From contig JAAOMT010000009.1 in the NCBI GenBank assembly GCA_016748015.1, positions 542,247 to 606,246 of the forward strand: a DNA stretch of 64,000 bases, written 5' to 3'. The notes under the pieces were generated by a model. That model did not search any database, was not told where the DNA came from, and saw only the letters and a list, made by a program, of their open reading frames with translations. The DNA is from Geosiphon pyriformis (taxonomy: Eukaryota; Glomeromycota; Glomeromycetes; Archaeosporales; Geosiphonaceae). Shown piece by piece: positions 44,560 through 55,934 of the stretch (its first letter is position 1; each line of letters starts with the position of its first letter). A program made the position numbers and the translations under genes.

Positions 44560-45205
44560 CAGAACCAAAGAAATGACACCCTTACATTTCGCTCAAATGC
44601 AAGGACTGCCACAAGAAACTCTCTTCAATGGGAGCCTGCATTTCACCTGAAAAAGAATATGAAAATCATACTTGTTATTATTGCAAGGCTTGCCACAGAG
44701 AATGATGGAGCCATTTAATAAAAAGAAGTGGAAAATAGGACAACACCCCTTGTTTGACTTGTAGAAATATGTTATCAGAAGAATGCAATTGGATTGATGT
44801 AGCAATGAGAGGAGGAGTATGCAATCAAACCTGCCAATATGCTTTATCAATTTTAGAAAAAGTCAAAAGAGAAACACTTTTTGATGCAGCATACAACAAT
44901 GCTTTCAACAAACTTTATTACTACCCCCATAATGCTAAGATAATTTTCGACCTAACAATGGCATTAGTTAATGGAGCTACCAAAGAAGATGTTTGTCAAA
45001 TGAAAGAAGCAGAATACATTGAATACACCATGGAATTAGCTGAATTCGATTATGAAGATGAAGTAAAAGTGTACTATCAAATCGCAAGTCATACCTACCT
45101 GACTAAAGAAGTTCAAGCTCAATGGCTAGAACAAATGAACATTAAATTATATAAGAAATGCATAATGCCTTGTGATGAACAATGATGTTCTGAATGCTAT
45201 GCTCT
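44560..45205 (+). pseudogene. Gy-C cysteine-rich module
   Basis: First cluster: CKDCHKKLSSMGAC, then CYYCKACHRE, DNTPCLTCRNML, CNWIDVAMRGGVCNQTCQY (44600-44845). It is followed by about 100 mostly helical residues (FNKLYYYPHN, MKEAEYIEYTMELAEF) and a second cluster KCIMPCDEQ-stop-CSEC (45160-45200) leading into the dUTPase. The arrangement is the same in Gy-1, Gy-D and Gy-F. The Cys pairs suggest zinc binding, perhaps nucleic-acid or dUTPase-partner related. I do not recognise a named family. Confidence 0.72.
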
Positions 45206-45215
45206 TAGCATTCCC

Positions 45216-45752
45216 TTGCCTAGCAAAAGTGATAAATACGAAATTGAATTTGGAGAACCTGAAACAACAGAAAAAATTGAAACAACACCTATCTATCTCA
45301 TCGAAAATCAGCCTGTCTTACAACTTAAATACTTCAACAACAATGGACAAGAAATAAAACCCGAAAAAGCACATGAAATTGATGCTGGATATAACCTAAG
45401 ATATCCAGACAAGGATACTCTCATTCTCAAACCCAAATCTCTCACAAAAATCAATCTCAAAATTGCTCTCAAAATTCTGCCAAGAGCAATGGTTCAAATT
45501 GCCTTCCAGTTCTCTCTGGCAAGCAAAGGAATCAATATCAGAGGAGAAATAATTGATGCTGGATATACTGGTGACATAACAGTAATACTCCAAAATAAAA
45601 CTGACAAGCCGTTTAAGATTAAACATGCCAAGAAAATTGTCCAAGTCATTTATTTACCCTTAATCAACATTTCGGGTTTACAATTAGTCAATCAAAGAGA
45701 ACTATTGGGAAAAAGTGAAAAAGAAACCCAAGGTTTTGGTTCAACTGGATGA
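45216..45752 (+). CDS. Gy-C dUTPase domain, open
   Basis: An uninterrupted stretch. Motif I EIDAGYNLRYP (Asn for the usual Asp), motif II IAFQFSLASKG (degenerate SRSSLA), motif III GEIIDAGYTGD with catalytic Asp and Tyr, motif IV KKIVQVIYLPL, and the flexible C-terminal motif V GFGSTG ending at 45752. Complete trimeric-type dUTPase architecture of about 140 residues. Motif II damage probably weakens or abolishes activity. In the element it is part of the gag-pol polyprotein. Confidence 0.9.
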   Translation: MPSKSDKYEIEFGEPETTEKIETTPIYLIENQPVLQLKYFNNNGQEIKPEKAHEIDAGYNLRYPDKDTLILKPKSLTKINLKIALKILPRAMVQIAFQFSLASKGINIRGEIIDAGYTGDITVILQNKTDKPFKIKHAKKIVQVIYLPLINISGLQLVNQRELLGKSEKETQGFGSTG

Positions 45753-46129
45753 TTCACAGTTTCAGTAAACATAGCCCTCAACGAACAGAAAGAATTTCAC
45801 CAGATTTTACGACTTCTACAACCAATTACTATTTCACTCTTTGGAGAACACTCTGAAATTTACACTTGTGAAAAGCCAACAACCACACAACAAATTTTTG
45901 AATCCAATAAACAAATCTGCTTGGAACATAATATCTCGATCCCAAATATTTATATTCCAGAAGGAACAAAGAAAATCCAAGTTTACTTTTTACAATCCCA
46001 ACAATTTCCCCATAGTTTTATTAAATAACTTAGAAATTGGAGTTATTCACAATAATATCTTTTAACAAAAATTACCCCAAACAGTCCCTGATTTCTCTGA
46101 AATTATTGGACATTTACTCCCAAAAATCA

Positions 46130-47590
46130 ACCCAAACCCCAGCTCTGAAAACTACCACGTTGGCATGGAAAAACTATCTCGAATTAACATAGGACAACTT
46201 GAACCACAACAACAGAGCCAGCTCAAAGAGCTAATTGCAGAATTTGCCGATATCTTTGCCAAAAACAACAATAACTTAGGAAGAACCAATTTGGTTCAAC
46301 ACCAAATCTATACAGAAGATGCCAAACTAAAATGACAACAAGCTTACCAAGTTGCTCTAGAAAGTCACCAATTTATCCGAGAAGAAGTACAATGGATGCT
46401 TAACAATGAGCTTATTCAATTATCAATGAGTCTATGGGCCTCATCTGTGGTCCTAGTTAAAAAGAAAAATGGAAAGATACAATTTTGTGTTGATTATTGA
46501 CAACTCAACAGTGTCACTATTAGAAATGCCTACCTTCTTCCTCGAATCAATGACATGTTAGATGCCCTTGAAAAGTCCAAATACTTTTCAACATTAGATT
46601 TAAAGAGTGGATACTAGCAAGTTGCTATGGACCCCAAAGATCATTCCAAAACAGTTTTCACAACCCAAGAAGGAAACTATGAATTCAATATAATGCCTTT
46701 CAGATTATGCAATGCACCAGCAACATTTCAGAGATTAATGGATATTGTGTACAAAAGACTCCTTTGAAAGTCAGTAGTTGTTTATCTTGACAATACTAAT
46801 GTTTATTCTCTATTATTTGAATTACACTTAAAACACTTATGAGAAGTTTTTCAATGATTACAAAAAGCAGGACTGAAACTCAACATCGAAAAATACTACT
46901 TTGAAAAAACAAGCTTGGCCTTTCTTGGTTACATCATTAGTAAAGATGGAATTAAACCAGACCCTGAAAAAATCAGCACTGTCAAAAACTTCAAAACTCC
47001 TTAAAACACTACAGAACTAAGAGGATTCATAGGGTTAGCCTCCTACTATTGGAAGTTTATCAAAAGATTCTCAGAAATTGCAAAACCTCTCAACCAGCTT
47101 ACCACTAAAAACGTTGAATACAAATAGACTGCTGAACACCAAAATGCATTTGAAATCCTCAAAGAAAAACTAATGACAGCTCCAATTCTTGCCTACCCAG
47201 ATTTCAGTAACCGATTCCGGTTAGCAACAGATGTCTCTTATACTGCTTTTGGTGCCATCCTATCACAGTTAGATGACAATGGAAATGAGTGAGTAATTGC
47301 TTATGCTAGCAGAACATTGAAACCAGCCAAAAAAAATTATTCTGCAATAAAATTAGAAACTGCAGCAGTAATCTGGGCCCTACATTACTTCAACCTTTAT
47401 CTCAGACCCAAAGAATTTGATATTATCACTGATAATATTGGACTCAAATGGCTTCAGAACAAAAACACTCAGTTAAACACAAAACAAACCTGATAGACAG
47501 GATTTCTAGCCAACTACTGATACATTGTACACCACAAACCAGAAAAACTCCACACCAATGTTGATTGTCTCTCAAGAATGAGGCAAGATT
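46130..47590 (+). pseudogene. Gy-C reverse transcriptase-RNase H
   Basis: LKELIAEFADIFAKNNNNLG starts the RT. Then come HQFIREEVQWMLNNELI, SSVVLVKKKNGKIQF, FSTLDLKSGY (motif A), FRLCNAPATFQRLM, VVVYLDNTNVYS (YxDD reads YLDN), LAFLGYIISKDGIKPD, ELRGFIGLASYYWKFI, then RNase H with RLATDVSYTAFGAILS, KLETAAVIWAL, DIITDNIGLKWL and HTNVDCLSRM. About ten in-frame stops, typically where CGA, CAA or TGG would be expected (VDY-stop-QLN for DYRQLN). Confidence 0.9.
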
Positions 47591-47639
47591 AGAATACAAA
47601 ACCAACACCCATTTGAATTAACAACAAAACAACAAACAA

Positions 47640-49023
47640 TGAAACCTGAAAACTACAACAATCTTAAACAATATTTGGAGACATTAACAATCCCAACAGA
47701 TTAGTCTTCAGATAAAAAACATCGGTTACAACAACAAGCCAAACAATACTTCTTACACAACAACATGATTTATTATTGAAACTTCAGAAACCCAGACAAT
47801 CCACTCAGATTAATACAAGAACATGAAAAAGAAACCATTTTATATAACATGCACTCAGACCTTTCATCAGCACACCTAGAAAAAGACAGCACCACTCAGA
47901 GAACACTAGAATATTATTTTTGGTCTCAAATGAAAAAAGACATTCATGAATACATTAAGTCTTGTAATAGTTGTCAAAAAAGAGGAGGAACTCGCCCTAC
48001 AGAACTTTTAAACCCAATCAAAGTTGGACAGCCTTTTAACTGAGTTGGTATCAATTTAGTTAGACCACTCCCTATCACAAACCAAGGAAACTGTTATATT
48101 GCAGTAGCTGTAGACTATCTTACCAAATGGCCTGAAGCCCGAGCCATTCAATGAGCAGATGCAAAATCAGTAGCAAACTTCATCTATGAAGACATCATTT
48201 GTAGACATAGATGCCCAATAGAACTTTTATCTGATCAAGGAACACATTTTGTGAACAATTTAATCCAGGAAATTTATGGACGATTTAATGTCAAAAGACC
48301 ATTATCTTCACCCTACCATCCACAAACAAATAGACTTGTAAAATGTTTCAACAGAACATTGTGTGAATCATTAGCCAAAGTCTCAACTGATTTTGAGCAA
48401 GAATAGGATCTCTTTATTCCATCAGTGTTACTAGCATATAAAACACTAAAACAAAATACCACAAAACACATACCATTTGATTTAACTTATAGAAGGACAG
48501 CAACATTACCAATTAGTTTCACAATAGAAACATACCCAGTACAACCAATTAATAAAGACAACTTTCAAGAAACACTACAATGAAGAGTCTACACACTGCT
48601 TAGCACGTTGGAAAGAAAACAACAAATAGCAGCCACCTATATTAAACACTCCCAAGCTCAACAAAAAAAATAGCATGACGACAAATTGCCTTCAGTTACC
48701 AATGGATTTAAAATTGGAAACAAAGTTCTCTTACACAAAACTAAAGCTGAAAAACAATGGAGTAGAAAATTTGAAAATAAATAGGATGGACTATTCTTTA
48801 TCCATAAAGTCTTAGGCAACAGATTATACAAGCTAAAACTTGATGACAAAATCCTAGCAAAAGTTGCACATGGAGATCGTTTGAAACACTATCATTCCAG
48901 AAACAATCTTGAACCATTAATTCCACAAATCGGTACACATTCCCCTTTGGTCAGTCCCGGAGACATTCCCCAAAACTTAGAACCAATAGTTGTTATTGAA
49001 CAACCTTCCAACTTGAACACTTA
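47640..49023 (+). pseudogene. Gy-C integrase
   Basis: Zinc domain MHSDLSSAHL...CNSCQKRGG (47850-47985). Core with VAVDYLTKWPEA (first Asp), LLSDQGTHFVNN (second Asp) and HPQTNRLVKCFNRTL, where the catalytic Glu (VERFN in related elements) is Lys. C-terminal part FKIGNKVLLHKTKAEKQWS, KVAHGDRLKHY. Several stops. Glu to Lys and Arg to Cys in one motif are again G-to-A and C-to-T changes. Confidence 0.88.
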
Positions 49024-49144
49024 ACTTAAATTTATTATTATAGTTATCTCCTTATAATTTAGAAACTATCTCACAAAAACAAAGCAAAAATAATAAAAAC
49101 CCATACACCAAAAATAATTTTCTTTTATTTTCAAATCTTTTATA

Positions 49145-49820
49145 ATGACTATTTCTCAAAACATTCAACAATTATCCCAAAAACTAATGTTAGCTTTAAA
49201 AACAATACCCAAATTATCTATTACTGTTACTGAAAGCCACATTAATTATACCCAAACAGAAGTAGTTACAAATTTAGCCCTAAATTCACGAAAATATCAC
49301 CCATATAAGAAGAACACAAAAAGTTATTCTGGAATTCACCTGCCAGAACTTTTAAAGCTTGCTTTAAGAGAAAACTTAATGCTTACTCCTATTAGTATTC
49401 TACCAAATGCTACTATTCAACAAAAACTTCAACTGTGTCTTAACAAAAAAACTACAACTATACTCCAATATATAGATATTTTTACATTGGAAAACCACTT
49501 TACGAATGAAAACGGAAGCTTACAGCAGCAAACCTCACAAAAGAAGCTATTCAGAAACAACTTCACAACGAATTCAAGACAACAGCTGGACTTACAAACA
49601 GTCATTATAAACTAAGAACTGCTCTTAGACTTTATGACCTATTCTACACCTGTGAAAATGTCCTACAAAACCCAATTTTACAACCTTTGAAGATTTAATA
49701 CATTGGAAAGCTCACAGAACTGAAATTTCAACAATTTTCAGACCAAATTTCTTCAATAATTTTGGATTATTATTTGGAAATTACAGACAGTACTTGGACT
49801 TCAATGAAGCTCAGTCTTGA
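49145..49820 (+). pseudogene. Gy-C third ORF (env position), unknown
   Basis: Lies between integrase and the polypurine tract. Begins MTISQNIQQLSQKLMLALKT at 49145 and shifts frame near 49505 into KEAIQKQLHNEFKTTAGLTN and ENVLQNPILQP. It shifts again near 49680 into FEDLIHWKAHRTEISTIF, ending NEAQS and TGA at 49818-49820, right before the polypurine tract. Together about 225 residues. The Gy-Z relic retains the same blocks. I see no signal peptide or membrane segment, so it is not env-like in content. Function unknown. Confidence 0.65.
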
Positions 49821-49831
49821 GAAGGAGGTTA
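49819..49831 (+). other. Polypurine tract of Gy-C
   Basis: GAGAAGGAGG immediately upstream of the 3' LTR, the usual plus-strand priming site of LTR elements. In Gy-Z the same position reads AAAAAGAAGA on the element strand, decayed by G-to-A. Confidence 0.75.
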
Positions 49832-50808
49832 TATTACCAAATGAAATTAGAGATATTATTTAGCATGAAATTATCTTTATTCTTATCATTAATTAGCATA
49901 TATTATCATTTCAAATTATTACCTATTATATTAGCAAAATGTCTGAAATTATCATTTAATTAATAATCCAATTTGTACATAACACAAATGTAACCTAAGT
50001 ACGATGATCAATCATGTAATATTCTGAAATATGTAACATTCAAAAGTTTGCCGAAATTTGTAGAAATTTGCCGAAATAATTGACAGTTCACCAAAATATC
50101 TAATAGTTCACAGAAATAACTTGTAGTTCACCGAAATGTATTTTTAGTTCAGTAAAATTGTAGAAAAAAACAAAGTTCAAGTTCATAGAATAGTGTTATA
50201 ATAAGTTGTATAAAAAAAGAGCTTCTCTCTTCAAGAAAATGTATCTTACTTTAGATTTATTACTTAGAACCATTCCTACACACACAAAAAAAAATAAATA
50301 TCAAATAATTCAAAAAACCAAATTCTTTAATTATTGCACTTGAAAAATCCTCAAAACCCAACTAACGTTTTGAAATTGATTAGCTACCAATTTCAGTAAA
50401 CTGTTAGTAATTCCAGGCCTGGATAGAAAATGTTTTCCTTGATAAAATCTTATTTCTTTTATATTTTTTTTATTTTTCTTTTATTTTCTTATTTTAATCA
50501 TTAGGGTAGTCTACAGACAAGATTCCTGTAGAAGAGTTGACTTTTACAGCAAAGTAACTACACATTTTTAGTGAGCTTCCAGACGAGCAATTCCTAGAAA
50601 AGAGTTGACATTTACTACAATGTAACTACACAAAGCAACTGGCATGGAATTGGCCATTCCATTTATAAGCCCAGCAATTCAAATTATAAGAGATAATTTG
50701 AAGATAAAATTCAGTTATCGGAGGTTCAAACACTTCCCATAGTCATGAATTAACAGCATTACAACAAACATACAAGAGCTAAGAAGAGACCAAAAACCTC
50801 CGGTAACA
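49832..50808 (+). repeat. Gy-C 3' LTR
   Basis: 977 bp, same length as the 5' LTR. Starts TATTACCAA (TG has become TA) and ends CCGGTAACA. It carries the 20-bp array (50024-50158) and the TATA box (50209). It ends directly against the LINE-B ORF1 sequence at 50809. Confidence 0.93.
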
Positions 50809-51318
50809 ACATATATTTGGGTGTGAGTTTTTTTTGGTATAGCATCATTCATATTGTTGTTCTCACTTGACTCAGCATAGCTCATTTCCTCGGCAACCAT
50901 GTTTGCCATATTCTCAATATCTGAGAGACCACTTACATTGTTAGCAATACTTTCAACCTTGCTTCTCCAGAATACTATAGGCCTATCACCAGAAATGCCA
51001 ATATCTTTTAAAGCTAGAGAGCCAATAGATGAATTGACCAAAACACCACCAGCTTCGGGTTTTTTTGGCTTTTTATATAATGCAGTGTAAGAGTAGACAC
51101 TCTTTATGCACTTCTTCTTAGTATTTGGACAGGTCCCCAAACCAGTCAAACCTGAAACAGAGCCACCAGCAGAAGAACCTATCAGTTCTATGACAACAAA
51201 GACAGATGGATTAGAAGAAATAATTACAAAAAAGTAAAAGGAAAAGGAAAAAAAAGTATGTTATATCTCCAATAAATCTTTGTTCTTGTTGTGGTCAGAG
51301 GATTGACAAAAGAAAAGT
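50809..51318 (-). mobile_element. LINE-B 5' end: 5' UTR and ORF1 N-terminus
   Basis: Minus-strand coding from about 51190: GSSAGGSVSGLTGLGTCPN, KPKKPEAGGVLVNSSIGSL, DRPIVFWRSKVESI, MSYAESSENNNMNDAIPKK, then THTQIYV. There the frame meets the Gy-C insertion and resumes at 40941 with VLDNPPKAPTF. The 5' end is placed near 51318, where LINE-Y sequence starts. No stops in the part shown. Role as for LINE-A ORF1. Confidence 0.8.
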
Positions 51319-53490
51319 CTTTTTTTGTTTTTGTTTGATAATTTATTAATAACCAGTTTTTTTGTTAATATTTCTACATAAATAAACTCTTGTAAAATTA
51401 AAAAAAACTATTGATTTTATTTTGGTTCTTTTTTTATTAATTAATATAATTATAGTTTATAATATATTGAATGTTTAAAATTTTTTTTTTATAAATTATT
51501 TGGTAGTTTATGTTTTATTAAAGTTGAACAGCTTTTTAAATACTATGTTTTACAAATTAAAAAGACAATACAATAAAAATTATTAAAAGTACAATTTTAA
51601 AAATGCTGATAATTTTGTGTTAACCAAATTCAAAAATATTTTTTCATAAAAGTTTAATAAAATAATGTTTTATATTAAAAGATCTGATCTAATAAATAAT
51701 TTGAATATAAGTTAAAAGTGTCTTAAAAAGATTGTTTGTTTTATTGCTAATTAAACATTTTCCAAAATCTGAATTAATAAGTTTTTATACATAAAAAATA
51801 TGTGCTAATTTTAATTTTTAGAACTAAAACTTTTAATTTCCAAAATACTTAAGTGTTTATTTTTAGTTGTAAAATATTAATTTTGTAAAATATATGTAAA
51901 GATAATTATTATTAAATTCTAGTACAGTTGGTTTAATTTAAGATCACATTTAGATTGGTTTAAGTTTTAATATAATTGATTTGGCTTTTAGCAAAACTTA
52001 CAAACTTTATTGTGCTTAAAAGTTTCAAAAATCTTGTAAAATATAAATAAAATATATTAACTTAACAATTAATAAACATATAAAAATTTTTGTAAATAAC
52101 AAAGACAATATAATACATAGTATTTTAGAATGCTTTTTTTGTAAAGTAATATTAGATTATTTAATTATTAATAATAAGCTTGTTTTGGGTTTTAACAAAG
52201 TTAAATTTTCTATATACTTTATTATATTAAGATATTTTTCAATTGTAAAAGCATTATTATGTCTTAATATATTTTGTTAATAATAATGTTTTTTTGGTAT
52301 TATAGAAAAGTTCTTAATAAATAAGTTTTTACTAATAATAATATCACTTTTAGTTAACAAAATGATTAATTTTTTTGGTATTTCTAATAAATTTTGTCAG
52401 TATATTAATGTGAATATTTTAAATTTTTTTTTAATTTTATTAAACTTTTGTTTAACTTTGAAATTAGTGTCTATTTAGTGGAAATATTTATAAGTTTTAA
52501 TAATTTTTAAGTTATATAATTGGCAAAAAACTTTAATAAATACTTAGCTAATAATTTTAATTGAAACTATACATAAAATTTTGTTAAAATCTTTTTCAAA
52601 TCACATTTTTAGTGTTTATAGTTTTCTAAATACTTTTTATAGTAATAATTTTTTAATATTAAAAAGTATATTTATTTCTTTGCCAATTTTTATAATTGGT
52701 TTAATTATAAAAAATAAATTAAAAAAAATTGTAAACTTTAACTAGTTTTATAAGACATATATAAAATTTATAATTTTATAAGTTGGTTATATTTAAAAAA
52801 TAGTTTGTTAAGAATCAAAATATATTCTAAATTTATCAGATTTTTTGAAAACATTTACTTAAATTATTTAAACTATATTATAACTAATTTTGAATTAATA
52901 GATAGTTATAAGGTTTTTAATAATTTGAATTAAAGTAAAGTTTTTTTTCTTTTTACTATAGTGTATTTTTTATAACTTTTTTTTGTATAAAGTAAAAAAA
53001 CATAAACAATTTTTTAATTAATGTATTAATTCTAAATATATAACAAAAATGGATTATGTTAGTTTACAATTTAAGTTGATGTTTTATTTAGCTACTAGTA
53101 TATTTATAAACAATATTATCTGAATTAATAATTATGTTGTAACTTAGTGTATTTTTAATTTAATTAGTAAATTTTTCAGAATTAATAATATATCTATCAA
53201 TAAAAAAACTGTGATTATTCTTATTAATAAATATATTTTTATTATCGACTTATTAATTAGTAGTTTACCAATTATAGTTGTAAAAAAAAAAAAAAAAACA
53301 TTAATAAATAAATATATTTTTGTTTATTAATAATTTGTTTAAGTTTAACATATTTAAAACTTATTTAGATATAAATTTTTTTGCAAATATAGTTCTTAAA
53401 AAATTATCTTTAATAAGCAGTTTTCTTATTTGGTTTTCACAGTTTTTTAATTAATTATTAATTATAAATTGCAATTTAGTTTTGTTTCAA
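51319..53490 (+). mobile_element. LINE-Y relic, 3' part (endonuclease to RT)
   Basis: Continues the relic interrupted at 34600. AAAACTATTGATTTTATTTT at 51407 corresponds to the KTIDY(V/I)F endonuclease motif. 52100-52205 matches LINE-A 16540-16645 (GAATGCTTTTTTTGTAAAGT against GAGCATCCTTTTTGTAAAGT). 52740-52790 is RT motif A with GAC retained, and 53160-53280 matches 17650-17765. It ends near 53490 (TTTAGTTTTGTTTC against LINE-A TTCAGTTTTATTCC), where Gy-Z begins. Mutations are nearly all transitions. No coding capacity. Confidence 0.87.
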
Positions 53491-54171
53491 AAAGCTGTAA
53501 AAGTTAATTCTTTTACAAAAATTTTTGATTGTAAATTACTTAATAATATAAAAAAAATAAAAAAAAATTAGAAAAAAGAAAATAAGAAAATATATTAAGA
53601 AAGTTATTTTAAATTCAAATCTAAAAGTTACTAACAATTTATTAAAATTGGTACCTAATTAATTTTAAAATGTTAGTATAAAATATTTACTTTTTAACCA
53701 ATAATAATTAAAGAATTTATGTTTTTAAGTGAGTTTTATTTGAATTAATTTGTAAAAAAAATTATTTTAAAAAAAGATATCTAGTAAAAAATATATTTTT
53801 TCGAAAAAAAAAATTTTTTTTATACAACTTATTTTATAATCTAGTATTTTGTTTCTAATATTTTGGCAAATTAAAGATACATTTTGTCAAACTACAAATT
53901 ATTTTTGCAAATTATAAATTATTTTGGTAAATTGTTAAATATTTTGTCAAATTACTAAATATTTTAGTAAATTCTAAATATTTTATAATTTAATCATTAC
54001 AATTTGATTATATTTATGTTCTGTACAAATCATATTATTAATTAAATAATAATTTGTATAATTTAATAATATAATAAATAATAAATTAAAATAATAATAT
54101 ATGCTAATTAATAATAGGAATTATAAGAATAATTTTATATTAATTAATATTTTAAATTTTACTTAATAATA
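53491..54171 (-). repeat. Gy-Z: decayed Gy-C-type LTR, truncated
   Basis: The reverse complement aligns with Gy-C LTR positions 1 to about 720: TTAATTAGCATATATTATTATT, the 20-bp array with GACAAAAT or ACCAAAAT cores in place of CCGAAAT, and TAAGTTGTATAAAAAAAA at the TATA box. The last ~250 bases of the LTR are missing at the LINE-Y junction. Differences are C-to-T and G-to-A. Confidence 0.85.
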
Positions 54172-54909
54172 TAATCTTCTTTTTAAGACTGAGCTTTATT
54201 AATATTCAAATACTGTTTGTAATTTTTAGATGGTAATCCAAAATTTTTAAAAAATTTGGTTTGTAAATTGTTAAAATTTCAGTTTTATAAGCTTTTTAAT
54301 ATATTTAATCTTTAAAAGTTGTAAAATTAGATTTTATAAAACATTTTTACAAGTATAAAATAGGTTATAGAGTTTAAAAACTGTTTTAAGTTTGTAATGA
54401 ACATTTTTTGATTCAATTGTTGTCTTAAATTTGTTGTAAAATTGTTTTTAAATAGTTTTGATTGTAAGATTTGCTGTTTTAAGCTCTAATTTTCTTTTAT
54501 AAAATGTTTTTTAATATAAAAATATTTATAAATTAGAGAGTATTTATTGTTTTGTTTATTAAAACATAATTGAAGTTTTTGTTAAATTGTAGTATTTGGT
54601 AAAATATCAATAAGTATAAATATTAAATTTTCTTTTAAAGCTTGCTTTAAAAGTTTTGATAAGTAAATTTTAGAATAATTTCTTGTGTTTTTTTATAAAA
54701 GTAGTAATTTTGTAAATTTGTAGTTAAAATTGTAATTAATTTTGTCTGAGTATAATTAATATGTTTTTCAATAATAATTATAAATAATTTGAGTAGTATT
54801 TTTAGAGTTAACATTAATTTTTGAAATAATTGTTAAATGTTTTAAAGAATAATTATGATAACTAATAAAAATGTAAATAAATAAAATTATTTTTATTTTG
54901 TTTTTCTGT
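54172..54909 (-). pseudogene. Gy-Z third ORF relic
   Basis: The reverse complement aligns with Gy-C 49145-49831, including AAATTTAAGACAACA (Gy-C AATTCAAGACAACA) and GCTCAGTCTTA before the LTR. The decoded pieces FKTTIESKNVHYKL and KAYKTEI parallel FKTTAGLTNSHYKL and KAHRTEI of Gy-C. This independent decayed copy shows the third ORF is a standing part of the element family. It is cut by Gy-D at 54910. Confidence 0.75.
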
Positions 54910-55889
54910 TGTTACCAGACAAAATTAGAGATATTATTTAGCATGAAATTATCTTATAATTCCTATCATTAATTAGCATATATTATCGTTTTAAATGATC
55001 ACTTATTACATTAGCAAAAATGTCCGAAATTATCATTTAATTAATAACCCAAATTGTACACAACACAAATGTAACCTAATTGCGATGATCAATCATGCAA
55101 TACCTCGAACTATGTAACATTCAGAAGTTTGCTGAAATTTGTAGAAATTCGCCAAAATAATTGATAGTTTACCGAAATATCTAATAGTTTGCCGAAATAA
55201 CTTGTAATTTGCCGAAATGTATCTTTAGTTCAGCAAAATTTTAGAAAATAGCAAAGTTCAAGTTCATAGAATAGTGTTATGACAAGTTGTATAAAAGAAG
55301 AGCTTCTCTCTTTGAGAAAATGTATCTTACTTTAGATTTATCTCTTAAGAATTGTTCCTATACACACAAAAAGAAATAAATATCAAATAATTCGAAAAAC
55401 CAAATTCTTTAATTATTGTACTTGGAAAATCCCCAAAACCCAACTAACATTTCGAAATTGATTAGCTACCAATTTCAGTAATCTGTTAGTGACTCCAGGC
55501 CTGGATAGAAAAACGTTTCTCTTGACAAAATTCTATTTCTTTTACATTTCTTTTATTTTCTTTTATTTTCTTATTACAATCATAAGGGTAACCTACAGAC
55601 AAAATTTCTGTAGAAAAGTTGACTTCCACAGCAAAGTAACTACACATTTTTAGTGAGCTTCCAGACGAGCAATTCCTGAGAAAGAGTTGACGTTTACTAC
55701 AACGTAATTATATAAAGCAACTGGCATGGAATTGGCCATTCTACTTATAAGCCCAGCAAGTTCAAATTATAGGAGATAATTTGAATATAAATTCAGTTAC
55801 TGGAGGTTTAACCACATCCAAAAAACGTGAATTCACAGCAAACAAGCATCAACAACATTTAAGAAAAGAGACCAAAACCTCTGATAACA
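54910..55889 (+). repeat. Gy-D 5' LTR
   Basis: 980 bp, TGTTACCAG to CTGATAACA. The 20-bp CCGAAAT array has cores at 55132, 55152, 55172, 55192, 55212 and 55233, and the TATA box is at 55290. The primer site TTTGGTGCTCTCCCACGG follows. Clearly homologous to the Gy-C LTRs. Confidence 0.9.
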
Positions 55890-55934
55890 TTTGGTGCTCT
55901 CCCACGGAAACAACACAGCAAAAACAACTTCAAA

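Larger units (their letters stand above)
40942..50808 (+). mobile_element. Gy-C: full-length Ty3/gypsy element
   Basis: 9,867 bp bounded by two 977-bp LTRs, inserted in LINE-B ORF1. The flanking hexamers are ACACGT (left) and ACATAT (right), a probable target-site duplication whose CG has become TA. Internal order: gag, protease, cysteine-rich module, dUTPase, RT, RNase H, integrase, third ORF, polypurine tract. All parts are present, but every ORF carries stops, most explainable as CGA to TGA, CAA to TAA or TGG to TGA/TAG. Confidence 0.95.

Noticed and set aside
42000-49000. TGA read as a sense codon (alternative genetic code), since Gy-C has many in-frame TGA codons
   Set aside because: TAA and TAG also interrupt the same frames. 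Stops sit where relatives have CGA, CAA or TGG, as deamination predicts. POL2 uses a standard code with no internal TGA.
49145-49820. Envelope gene in Gy-C
   Set aside because: Position fits, but no signal peptide, transmembrane helix or cleavage site is visible, so only an unknown third ORF is called.
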